Source: Kistimonas sp. bin40 (GTDB lineage: Bacteria; Pseudomonadota; Gammaproteobacteria; Pseudomonadales; Endozoicomonadaceae). Taken from it: a DNA stretch of 38,525 nt. The stretch's first letter is position 1; each line of letters begins with the position of its first letter. Shown one piece after another: positions 1 through 8,157 of the stretch. The notes beneath the pieces are model-generated. The model worked only from the letters and a program-made list of their open reading frames with translations. It made no database searches and was not told where the DNA came from. The translations under genes and the position numbers were made by a program. Location of the stretch: positions 1 to 38,525 of the forward strand of contig MPMQ01000027.1 in assembly GCA_002238585.1 (NCBI GenBank), given 5' to 3'.

Positions 1-1085
1 CTGTCGGACGGTTGAACAAAGCGCAACACACAGGAAGGCGTCAGGGGGCGTTCTGGTGGTGATGCATCCGGGCTGGCACTTCTATCTGACGCAGCCCTCC
101 CGCGCGGCTCTTCTTCGATTTGAGTTTCTCCTTCAGTCACTTCAGTCACTTCAGTGATTTCAGCGTGCACAGATACCTCAGGCACCCCAATATCAGACAC
201 GTCCTCCTCCGATTCAGACTCCTCGTATCGGGGCAATGACAAAGGGAGGCCAGTGTCTGCCGAAAGAAGCGTAGAGGACGCAGACAGACCAGCTTCGGTG
301 CGCAACACCCCCTCCGGAGCAGGCGACACTTCCCGTTTACTTCTTTCACTTTCGCTTTCACTCTCGCTGCGATAACTTTCAGCGGGAGACGCTGGCGGGA
401 TCGACAGCCGCGCACTAATACCCTCATCAGCACCAGCCGGCTTCTCTCCCGCCTTGACCAACATGGACCCCAGTGCCGCCACAGGATCAGGCATGAGAAC
501 GCCCTGTCCGGACTGTTTCTCATCTCTCAAATGCGTCATGGAAACAAGCCCCGCCCCTTCACCAGTGGCCATGGCAAAACGATCACTCATGGACGTTTCT
601 CTGCCATCAGCTTCCAGTGTCGAGCCGAGCCACTGATACAGATACCTGTCTCCACGGCGCAAAAACAGCAATCCATTGATAACAGGTTGCTGTTGGAGAA
701 GAGCAGTCGACATCACCTGCTCCCGCATTTCATGTGGATACTTTCTCAGAATGAGCCGAATGTTCACATCGGCGTCTTGCTCAGGCCGCCATGCGGATAC
801 ATGCAACGAATAGACCTCTCCATCGTGTGCCTGCACAGGGCCGACTATATAACCATCATCGGGCTTTTCTGGATCAGCAACAGCAGGAAGCAACACGACA
901 TCGCCGTTGTTTCCTTCCATCTTGCTGTCAGCATTCCTGCCCTGTGCCTTGGTCTTGGCATAGCTGACAGCACTCGTTTGCAATTTCACTTTAAACTGAT
1001 TTTCAGCAGCAGAGCTGACACCAGGAAGCGATAGAAGTGGCAACAGCAACAGAAAAAGGAAACAGTATGATTGGTTCGCTTTCAT
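1..1085 (-). CDS. Exported Ser/Glu-rich hypothetical protein (partial, runs off left edge)
   Basis: I do not recognise a family. An ATG at 1085 opens a minus-strand frame with no stop for 361 codons to the window edge, so the C-terminus is missing. The first 26 residues form a clear signal peptide: MKANQ, a Leu/Phe-rich core, and a signal-peptidase-I-like VSSA-AENQ site. Export to the periplasm or beyond is therefore inferred. Residues of about 30-200 look like a folded domain. After that come a low-complexity acidic stretch with alternating Ser/Glu near residues 238-250, a second Glu/Ser run near 290, and a short TEV-TEV repeat encoded by a 9-bp repeat near position 150. It lies 184 bp downstream of the diguanylate cyclase on the same strand and could be co-transcribed with it. 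No strong ribosome-binding site is visible. Confidence 0.75.
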   Translation of the reverse strand, partial: MKANQSYCFLFLLLLPLLSLPGVSSAAENQFKVKLQTSAVSYAKTKAQGRNADSKMEGNNGDVVLLPAVADPEKPDDGYIVGPVQAHDGEVYSLHVSAWRPEQDADVNIRLILRKYPHEMREQVMSTALLQQQPVINGLLFLRRGDRYLYQWLGSTLEADGRETSMSDRFAMATGEGAGLVSMTHLRDEKQSGQGVLMPDPVAALGSMLVKAGEKPAGADEGISARLSIPPASPAESYRSESESESERSKREVSPAPEGVLRTEAGLSASSTLLSADTGLPLSLPRYEESESEEDVSDIGVPEVSVHAEITEVTEVTEGETQIEEEPRGRAASDRSASPDASPPERPLTPSCVLRFVQPSD

Positions 1086-1269
1086 GATAGTGCATCCGCA
1101 AGCGCGGCTCCCGGAACGAAACAACACGAGAACAAAGAGCAGAGGGCTGAGAGGACTTGAGCTGAAAGTAAGCGACAGCAAAGCAGAAGCGAAAATAGCA
1201 GGACCCGCTGCCTGGCGTCAGACACAACAGCTGGAGGCGTCGCTCTCACCGTCAACTTATAGGATGAAA

Positions 1270-2304
1270 TCAGACTGTTTGCTGAAATTTTGTCCAGTCT
1301 GTGTCCTGAACGGGGTTCAACTGACCTGCAGCTCCAGAGCTATTTGTGGGCTTTTGTTCAGACAAGCAGGCCGACCAGATCCCTCGCCCGGTACGTTTGG
1401 CTGTATACATGGCCTTGTCTGCCGCGCTGAGAAGGCGGGTTTCGGTCGGCCCGGCCTCCAGCGATGTTGAAACGCCTACGCTGACACCTATCTGTATAAC
1501 CTTTCCTTCCAGGCTATAGGGCAAACAAATCCGGGCCCGAATTTTTTTCGCCATAAGAAAGGCTCTGTCTGGATGGCTTATCCCGTCAAATGCTATGACA
1601 AACTCATCTCCCCCCCAACGAGCCACCAGGCTTTTCACATCACTTTTCACATCAAAAGGACAAAGAAGGCGCCGGGCCACAGAGCACAGCAGGCGGTCTC
1701 CCGCACTGTGTCCCAGGGTGTCGTTGACTTGTTTGAATGAATCAATATCAAGAAGAATTACAGCGGCGTAACGAGCCTCCTCTGCTGCGCAACAGCCAGC
1801 AACAGCTTTTCGGAGAAAAGCCAGGAGTGAGCGACGGTTGGCCAGTTTTGTCAAGTGATCCTGACTTGCCAGCAGAGCCAGGGATTGCTGGTGTTTTTCC
1901 AGCTCCAGTCGCTGCACCTCCATCTGTACAAAGACTTCCATCTTGCTGCAAAGAATTGCCGTGTTGATGGGATCCTGCAAGTAGTCAACGGCACCAGCCG
2001 CATATCCAGAAAGCTTGTAGGCTGACTCAAGATGCGCTGGTGCCATCATGATCACGGGGGTTCTGGCTACATCTTTGTGATAGCGAATTATGCGAGTCAG
2101 GGTGAACGCCCCGTCGCAGGGCGGCCGGATATAGAGAATAACGACAGCAAACCTGTTTTTTGTGACACAGGAGATTGCTTGCAGTGTTGATCTGGCCTGA
2201 ACGAGAATCGCGCCGAGCGAACAAGTCAGTCGACTGACAATCTGAGTCGTATTCTGATTTGCATCTACCAGCAAGACCTTGGGCTTGTCCATCCCTGAAC
2301 TCAT
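1270..2304 (-). CDS. Diguanylate cyclase with degenerate N-terminal receiver domain (REC-GGDEF)
   Basis: Predicted cytoplasmic enzyme making cyclic di-GMP from two GTP. Residues 8-128 resemble a response-regulator receiver and residues 150-320 a GGDEF domain. The active-site loop is intact (RWGGDEF), as are the upstream DHLTKLANRR and the LLDIDSFKQVND metal/substrate motif. The product-inhibition RxxD motif is absent at its usual place before GGDEF; the four residues there are DVKS. The receiver looks unable to take phosphate: the acidic pair is VDA, the phospho-acceptor position reads VILYIRPP (Tyr for Asp), the switch Thr/Ser is replaced, and the conserved Lys is lost (LQDPI). It probably responds to something other than phosphorylation, or the domain is only structural. 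The ATG at 2304 is chosen because a GGGGAG-type ribosome-binding site lies 6-8 bases upstream. It follows yheS by 462 bp on the same strand. Confidence 0.9.
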   Translation of the reverse strand: MSSGMDKPKVLLVDANQNTTQIVSRLTCSLGAILVQARSTLQAISCVTKNRFAVVILYIRPPCDGAFTLTRIIRYHKDVARTPVIMMAPAHLESAYKLSGYAAGAVDYLQDPINTAILCSKMEVFVQMEVQRLELEKHQQSLALLASQDHLTKLANRRSLLAFLRKAVAGCCAAEEARYAAVILLDIDSFKQVNDTLGHSAGDRLLCSVARRLLCPFDVKSDVKSLVARWGGDEFVIAFDGISHPDRAFLMAKKIRARICLPYSLEGKVIQIGVSVGVSTSLEAGPTETRLLSAADKAMYTAKRTGRGIWSACLSEQKPTNSSGAAGQLNPVQDTDWTKFQQTV

Positions 2305-2751
2305 GCGCTCCCCCCTTCGTGACCACTTCCCGCACAGGCGGGCGAGGCATCTGATTTATCAGGCAATAGCCGGTAAAGTACCGGACTCACACCGGCCTCC
2401 ATAACGAAGACGGACGGCCCTTCCACCCATCATGTCAAAATGCCCTGGCTCCTGTGTTGATGAAGGCATTGAGAGTCTGGTCATTGACGACACCACAGTC
2501 ACACGTCCAGAGCCAAACATGACAAGAACTTCCCTGTTTTCTTTCATCGTATGAGTGAGTTTCTGACAAGACAAGCCACAGGTCTATCTTCGCCGGCTGT
2601 CTGCCCGCCTCTATCGCCTTGCGGCAAAACTTTCCCGAATAAGGCTCCGGCCTGCACCGGTGAAAGATCCGGCAAGACAAGATTGGCTCGCTGACTCCCG
2701 GGGTCCTCAACATCTCAGCAACCAGGGCCCGAGGGGCTCCGCAGCACTTTG
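2305..2751 (-). other. Intergenic leader upstream of the diguanylate cyclase
   Basis: No convincing gene. Short minus-strand frames here match nothing I know. Near the cyclase start lies a nested inverted-repeat element. GCCGGT at 2369-2374 pairs with ACCGGC at 2391-2396. An alternative inner hairpin, CCGGTA-aag-TACCGG, spans 2370-2384. The two are mutually exclusive, as in an attenuator or riboswitch. The GGTG-N-AGTCC-like stretch is reminiscent of a cobalamin riboswitch core, but the required B12-box is poor, so no class is assigned. Confidence 0.35.
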
Positions 2752-2777
2752 GCCAAGCCTGACCGATCAGGCTTGGC
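2752..2777 (-). terminator. Strong hairpin at the yheS 3' end
   Basis: A perfect 11-bp stem (GCCAAGCCTGA / TCAGGCTTGGC) with a 4-base loop overlaps the yheS stop codon: the TGA at 2769-2767 lies in one arm. No T-tract follows, so it may be a 3'-end stabiliser or a Rho-assisted terminator rather than a classical intrinsic terminator. Confidence 0.55.
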
Positions 2778-4746
2778 AATGAGAAGAGCCCCCCTGCGAG
2801 GACTTGCCGCTCTCCAGCTTTTCCGAAACTTCAAGCCATTTTTCTTCCAGCTCATTCATTTGCTGACTCAGTATTCGCTGCTGATCCAGAAGATTCAGCA
2901 ACACCCCTTTGGACGCAGGCTCGTAAATATCTTCGTTTGCCAGTTTTTTTTCCAGCTCATCCAGGCTGGCGCGAGTCTTGTCCATCTGCCCCTCCAGCTG
3001 CTTCAGGCTGTGCCGCAAAGGCCGCAGCTTTTCCCGCGCATCGGCAGCTTTGCGCCTGTGCGCCTGGCGATTTTCTCGCACGCCAGGCAGCGTCAGTGCC
3101 GCCTGTTCCTGTGTCACAGGCTGTGAGCACTCCTCGCCTTTTTCAGGAAAAGCACCACGCTTTTTACTGGCCTGCCAGCGGATGTAATCATCGAGATCCT
3201 CCTGCCAAGGCACAAGTTGTTCTTCGTGAACATGGTACAAGTCGTTTACTGTACAGCGCAGCAAGTGACGGTCATGGGACACCATCACGAGAGCACCTCC
3301 AAATTCTTGCAGAGCCTGAATGAGGGCATGACGCATAGCGTTATCCAGATGATTGGTCGGCTCATCCAGCAACAGCAGGTTGGGCCGCTGCCAGGCCATG
3401 AGCGCCAGTGCCAGACGGGCTCGCTCTCCGCCAGAGAACAGCTCCACCCTGTCATGAACCTTGTCATTACGAAAGCCGAAGGAGCCGAGAAAGTCACGGA
3501 TAGACTGTTCCCGCGCGTCAGGTGACAAACGCTGCACGTGAAGAATGGGGTCTGCCTGGAGATCCAGCAATTCAGGATGATGCTGGGCGAAATAACCAAT
3601 ACGCAGCTGACCACTGCGTACTTCCTCACCGGACAGCTTGTCGAGCTGGCCCGCAAGGAACTTGATCAATGTTGATTTCCCGGTGCCGTTGGCACCCAGT
3701 AAACCAATGCTGTCCCCCGGCAGAATGCTGAGTGCTACATCTCTCAGCAAAGGGCGGGACTTCTGATGGGAGTCAGCGGGATAACCAAGACACAGGGACC
3801 GCACGCTGATGAGTGGCGCTGTGCCAACGTCTGCGGAAGGGAAAGCAAAAGAGAACGGTTGGTCCACATACGCCGGTGCGTGCATCTGTATGCGTTCCAG
3901 TGCTCGTATCCGGCTTTGCACCTGGCGGGCTTTGGATGCCTTGGCACGAAAACGGGAAACAAAACGACCAAGGCGTTCTTGTTCCTTGCGCTGTTTTTCG
4001 TGCAGAGCTTGTCCCTGAGCAAGACGTTCTGCACGAATGCGCTCGAACGCCGTGTAATTGCCGGGGTAAAGGTTGATTTTTTCCCCTTCAATATGCGCAA
4101 TGTGATCAACGACAGCATCAAGAAATTCACGGTCGTGAGACACAAGCAACAGCGTTCCCTTGTAGCTTTTGAGCCAAGCTTCCAGCCAGATGATGGCATC
4201 CATATCCAGATGGTTGGTCGGCTCGTCCAGCAGCAGCAGATCAGAGGGCGTCATGAGAGTGCGGGCCAGATTCAGCCGCATCCGCCAACCACCTGAAAAA
4301 GAACGGACGCTCTTGTGTATCTGGCTCTGCTGAAATCCCAGTCCGTGTAATAATTGCTCCGCCCGGAACCGCGCCCTGTAACCATCCAGCGCATCCAGCT
4401 CAGCATGCAGTTGAGCTATCTTATGGTCATCCTTGTTTTTTTCAGCGACAGCCAGCTTCTTTTCTGTCTGTCGCAACAAGACGTCACCGTCGATGACATA
4501 TTCCAGCGCTGGGCAATCCAGAACTGTAATCTCTTGCGCCATATGGGCCAACCGCCAGCCTGGAGCCATGGAAAAATCACCACTGCTGACGTGAAGTTGT
4601 CCCTGTAGCAAGGAAAACAGAGACGACTTACCAGACCCGTTGGCACCCGCCAGGCCCAGTTTCTGACCGGAATGAACGACAAGGTCACAGTCAGACAGCA
4701 AGCAGTGACCACCTCTCAGCAGGCTGATCTGATGCAAGCGGATCAC
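2767..4746 (-). CDS. yheS: ABC-F family ATPase YheS
   Basis: Soluble tandem ABC ATPase of the ABC-F translation-factor group, predicted to bind the ribosomal E-site region rather than to transport. Two complete nucleotide-binding domains are visible. The first has Walker A GANGSGKSS (about 35-43), signature SFSGGWRMRL and Walker B LLLLDEPTNHLD. The second has Walker A GANGTGKST, signature LFSGGERARL and a second LLLLDEPTNHLD. A charged linker rich in Arg/Lys/Gln (about 235-290), typical of the P-site-tRNA interaction motif, separates them. A C-terminal coiled-coil extension (about 540-650) fits YheS. The 659-residue length is typical. The start is GTG at 4746, with a GGAG upstream. The next gene on this strand is the diguanylate cyclase, 462 bp away. 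Confidence 0.93.
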   Translation of the reverse strand: MIRLHQISLLRGGHCLLSDCDLVVHSGQKLGLAGANGSGKSSLFSLLQGQLHVSSGDFSMAPGWRLAHMAQEITVLDCPALEYVIDGDVLLRQTEKKLAVAEKNKDDHKIAQLHAELDALDGYRARFRAEQLLHGLGFQQSQIHKSVRSFSGGWRMRLNLARTLMTPSDLLLLDEPTNHLDMDAIIWLEAWLKSYKGTLLLVSHDREFLDAVVDHIAHIEGEKINLYPGNYTAFERIRAERLAQGQALHEKQRKEQERLGRFVSRFRAKASKARQVQSRIRALERIQMHAPAYVDQPFSFAFPSADVGTAPLISVRSLCLGYPADSHQKSRPLLRDVALSILPGDSIGLLGANGTGKSTLIKFLAGQLDKLSGEEVRSGQLRIGYFAQHHPELLDLQADPILHVQRLSPDAREQSIRDFLGSFGFRNDKVHDRVELFSGGERARLALALMAWQRPNLLLLDEPTNHLDNAMRHALIQALQEFGGALVMVSHDRHLLRCTVNDLYHVHEEQLVPWQEDLDDYIRWQASKKRGAFPEKGEECSQPVTQEQAALTLPGVRENRQAHRRKAADAREKLRPLRHSLKQLEGQMDKTRASLDELEKKLANEDIYEPASKGVLLNLLDQQRILSQQMNELEEKWLEVSEKLESGKSSQGGSSHCQA

Positions 4747-4924
4747 TGTTGTGAAAACTCCGGACGAATGAATAGAGGCAAGAAGAGCGGCTGCACCCTG
4801 GGCCGGACAGGTCCTGGCAGCCTTGGCGCTGCCCAGTGTACTCCATCAGCTTATGGGCCGTACACCCGGGAACAATGATCATCTCCCAAACGCTGATCTG
4901 AACAAGGGACCTTGCGGCAGCCTG

Positions 4925-4953
4925 TTGACAAGGGCCGCGCACATCATTACCAT
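4925..4953 (+). promoter_or_regulatory. Sigma-70-type promoter for tRNA-Leu
   Basis: A perfect -35 TTGACA (4925-4930), a 17-base spacer, and a -10-like TACCAT (4948-4953, 4 of 6 consensus) lie about 70 bases before the tRNA 5' end. This is the best-formed promoter seen in this gap. Confidence 0.6.
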
Positions 4954-5024
4954 GCGCACAAGTTTTGGATGTACGCCTGCGTTTTGAGTTTTCGCGATCG
5001 CCTGTGTTTACAGTCCAGAAAAGG

Positions 5025-5111
5025 GCCCAGGTGGCGGAATTGGTAGACGCGCCAGCTTCAGGTGCTGGTATCCGAAAGGATGTGGAAGTTCGAGTCTTCT
5101 CCTGGGCACCA
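5025..5111 (+). tRNA. tRNA-Leu (anticodon CAG)
   Basis: An 87-base cloverleaf. Acceptor strands GCCCAGG and CCTGGGC pair fully. The anticodon stem CCAGC/GCTGG encloses loop TTCAGGT, giving anticodon CAG, which reads CUG. A long variable arm (class II, as expected for Leu) and a T-loop with GTTCGAGTC are present. The 3' CCA is encoded in the DNA (5109-5111). No co-transcribed tRNA follows. Confidence 0.95.
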
Positions 5112-5532
5112 CTTGTTCAAAGCATCAAAAGTACTAAATCCTTATGTTTGGCTATCTGTCGATCCCGACGACTCACAAGTGAGCCAAGCACAATCAACCG
5201 GCCTTAGTGAACACCTCGCAAGAATCGGTTTTTTGATATATCTCCACCATTCATCGTCCGGACGACCCCGTCGCGTGGGAAAATTCTGTTCGCCACAAGC
5301 AGCTCTCAAATCCCCGCTCGACCAGACAGGCTTCGATCTGCCTGAAAAATCTTTGCAACCTGCTGGGAAGAAATTCAATTCCGATACCGCAACGGTATGG
5401 TTTCTCCGTGACCGCCGCTCAACGTACAGACACGCATACTACGAAACACATCTCATCAACACCCGATGCGACAGCTGCTGCACACCAACACCTTTCTAAG
5501 GCAGCATAAAAGGTCTTGCTCGATGACGAAGA
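5112..5532 (+). other. Gene-poor stretch between tRNA-Leu and the IS30 element
   Basis: Only short shadow frames are present, with no recognisable protein. No integrase gene and no duplicated tRNA 3' end was seen, so there is no support for an island attachment site. A T-run follows CGG near 5228-5236 and could end the tRNA transcript, but the stem is weak. Confidence 0.4.
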
Positions 5533-5562
5533 CTGGATTCAAGTAATAAGTGCAATCGACTG
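5533..5562. repeat. IS30 terminal inverted repeat, transposase 3' end
   Basis: Its core AATAAGTGCAATCGACTG (5545-5562) is the exact reverse complement of 6573-6590. The outer CTGGA mirrors TCCAG at 6598-6602, with a poorly matching 7-base stretch between. Confidence 0.85.
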
Positions 5563-6507
5563 CCCTGTGTAGACTTCGAGAGGTGTTTTTCCGCCTGACA
5601 CCTTTCTCGGCATTGTATTAATCAGTAATTCCATGGTCTTCAGTCGTCTTCTGTCAGATGACCTAAAGTCATTTTTTTTGGCCAGGTCCGACGGATAATG
5701 CCGTTGGTGTTTTCATTGGCTCCACGCTGATAGCTCGTGTAGGGCTTGGCAAAGTAAACATCAGCATTTACAGCCTTCGTTACTTTTTCATGGGCAGCAA
5801 ACTCACCACCATTGTCCAGGGTGAGGGTGCAAACCGATGAGACCTGCCCCAAAAGAGCAGTCAATCAGCAACCAAATCCGCTTGTTTATGATAAACCTTG
5901 CCTATGAGAGTCAACTGACTTTTGCGCTCAACCAGAGTCATCAGATAAGCATCCTGACCATAAACAGTATCGCCCTCCCAATCACAAAGGAGATCACGAA
6001 AATCAACGACTTCAGGGCGCTCTGCAATATCAAGCCTGTTTGGAATCAGGGAGCAACCAGCCTTGCGTTTCCCTCCTTTGCATCGTCTCTTTCCAAAGCG
6101 AGGAAGGTCTATATATAAAATGCCTCCCTGGGCCTTCTCATTCGAGATGCGAGCGTAGATCCTGGTGTGACTGAGAGCCATATCTGAGACTTCCAGCTTC
6201 ATACGCTGGCTTATGTTTTCAGGCGACCAGCCAGGGCGCACCCCTTCTTAATAACAGGCAAGTGTCGTTCATGAGCCTTGCAGGCTCTCCTGCTCGTTAT
6301 ACGACGATTAACTGCCAAGGTGTGAGCTGCTTCAGCGCAATACTCCTTGTCACTTGAATTCCGCCCCAGCTCTCGTGACAAGGCACTGGGACTTGCGCCA
6401 ACAGATTCTGCTATTTGATTTAGCATATAGCCTTTCCCAAAAAGAGCCTGTATCTGGTGTCGTTGCCCAAGAGTCAGCTGCTTGTATTGTCTGGATTGAG
6501 AACTCAT
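5539..6507 (-). pseudogene. IS30-family transposase, broken by at least three frameshifts
   Basis: DDE transposase of the IS30 family in pieces. The first part (6507 down to about 6240) has the N-terminal HTH (LTLGQRHQIQALFGKGY). The second (to about 5862) carries the first catalytic Asp in CDWEGDTVYG. The third (to about 5648) has the second Asp in TLDNGGEFAAHE and the catalytic Glu in RGANENTNG. The last part, in another frame, encodes MPRKVSGGKTPLEVY and ends at the TGA at 5541-5539. One missing G near 6237, a shift near 5862 and one missing base near 5645 explain the breaks. All catalytic residues survive, so inactivation looks recent (inference). Confidence 0.88.
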
Positions 6508-6572
6508 TCCGACTTCCGTTTCTGAGTGTGAGAGCTACGAAATGTACCAGCAGTGACTCACTTCCAAAGCTT

Positions 6573-6602
6573 CAGTCGATTGCACTTATTGTCTTACTCC
6601 AG
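6573..6602. repeat. IS30 terminal inverted repeat, transposase 5' end
   Basis: Core CAGTCGATTGCACTTATT (6573-6590) is the exact reverse complement of 5545-5562. It lies 65 bp upstream of the transposase start and marks the outer border next to the helicase remnant. Confidence 0.85.
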
Positions 6603-6772
6603 CGGATAGTGGAGCGCTTTGTTTCCAGCGCACATCGAGACGCGGAGGCACGCGACCTGCCAACCGGCACCCTGATCCGCCCAAAATTGGCACACTTTGA
6701 GGAACTCACCGGCGGGTTTGAGCTTGCCGAGGTCGTGCGGCGCTATTGGGAAGGCCACGCAGCGGGCGATGA

Positions 6773-7984
6773 AGCGCGGTCGAAAAACGCCTTAAAAACG
6801 ACAATCGCCCCACAACGGCCGTTTGCACCTCCACGCTCGAATTGGGGATCGACATCGGCGATGTGGTCTGCATAGCACAAGTGGGAGCACCATTCAGCGT
6901 GGCGGCTTTGCGCCAACGGCTGGGACGCTCGGGGCGACGGCAAGGCCAAGCTGCCGTATTGCGTCAGTACACCATAGAGACACCCCTGGACAGCCAAAGC
7001 AACTGCGTGGACCAACTCAGGCTCGGTCTCATCCGGGCCATTGCGATGATCGAACTTCTGCTGGAAAAGTGGTGTGAGCCACCAAGCCCCAAAGCTCTCC
7101 ATCTTTCCACGCTGGTTCATCAAGTCCTTTCAGTCATCGCAGAGCAGGGCGGTGCCCCGGCAAGCAGGCTCTATAGGACTCTCTGTCAGGAAGGGCCGTT
7201 CCGACAGGTTCACACAAAGCTATTTCAGGGGGTTCTCAGGGCAATAGGGCGGCCCGAGGCGCAGCTGATCGAACAAGCATCCGACGGTCTGCTGCTTCTG
7301 GGGCCTACAGGGGAAAGACTGGTTGAGCATTACAGCTTCTACGCCGTATTCCAGACACCGGAAGAGTTTTCTCTTGTTGCGGACGGCAAGAAGCTTGGAA
7401 CACTGCCTGTCAATAACATCCTGGCATCGGGAATGCTACTGATCTTCGCAGGGCAGCGGTGGGAGATCCTGGACGTGCACAATCTCGACAAGGTCATCCT
7501 GGTAAAACCTGCAACGGCCGGTGTTCCACCGCGATTCAACGGTGACCTCGGTATAATCCATGACAAGGTCGTTGAAAAAATGTTTCAGGTATCAGGGGAA
7601 GATTTCCAGCCAGTCTATATGGACAAGGTTGCTCTGGAACTCCTGGCAGAAGCCCGTCGGAACTTCGTGCGACAGGGGTTCAACACGACACCTATTGTCG
7701 CAACCGGTGAGGATTCACAGGTTCTGGCAACAGGCTGCGGGACGGTCAAAACAACCACCTTGGCGCTGGCTTCAGGGGCTGCGGGCTTTCAGGTAACGCA
7801 ACACGACGGCTTTCTTGCCGTCGAGACCAGGAATGCCACGCAACCCTTGCACCAGACTCTCAAACAGATTGCAAAGGGTGACGAAATTGAGCTGTTCGCG
7901 CACTCACCCAACCCGATCTTTGACAAGTTCCACAGCTAGTTTACGCCCGACCTGTTAAAGCGGGATGCTTATCAACGCGCCTTG
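6773..7984 (+). pseudogene. Lhr-like DEAD/DEAH helicase, C-terminal remnant
   Basis: The surviving part begins inside the helicase C-terminal RecA-like domain: TSTLELGIDIGDV (motif V region) and then LRQRLGRSGRR (motif VI, with Arg fingers). The ATPase N-terminal half, with Walker A and the DEAH box, is absent. Next come the winged-helix and C-terminal parts typical of Lhr-like helicases (LPVNNILASGMLLIFAGQRW, then VEKMFQVSG). The longest methionine-started frame is 6842-7939. The in-frame TAG at 7937-7939 looks like a mutated Tyr codon, since the same frame continues with FTPDLLKRDAYQRAL, the usual family ending. The IS30 end lies about 170 bp upstream. The intervening 6603-6772 holds a different-frame peptide with the string LAEVVRRYWEGHAAGDEARS, which I cannot assign. 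This is almost certainly a decayed accessory gene. Confidence 0.8.
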
Positions 7985-8157
7985 ATCTGGACAGTCTCCC
8001 CACCACTTGCGCCAAACTCTGTTATTGACGCGACACTCTCTATTGATGACGTGATAACGCTGTCTTTCGCTTGCCGGTCAGCAGAGCCCGACTGCGGGCC
8101 CTGACAAAACAGCCACCCGCCACGGGCTACCTCAAGACACATCAAGGATACGCTGAC

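Larger units (their letters stand above)
5533..6602 (-). mobile_element. Degenerate IS30-family insertion sequence
   Basis: A unit of about 1,070 bp bounded by 30-bp imperfect terminal inverted repeats (18 bp identical, plus a shared outer TCCAG), containing a transposase in three or more frames. Length, inverted repeats and transposase type match the IS30 family. As often in this family, the inner inverted repeat overlaps the last codons of the transposase. No clear target-site duplication was seen. Because of the frameshifts the copy is probably immobile by itself. Confidence 0.85.

Noticed and set aside
2340-2420. Cobalamin riboswitch upstream of the diguanylate cyclase
   Set aside because: Only the GGTG...AGTCC segment fits; the B12-box consensus matches poorly and no corrinoid gene is downstream.
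5025-5532. Integrated island using tRNA-Leu as attachment site
   Set aside because: No integrase and no repeated tRNA 3' sequence was found nearby.
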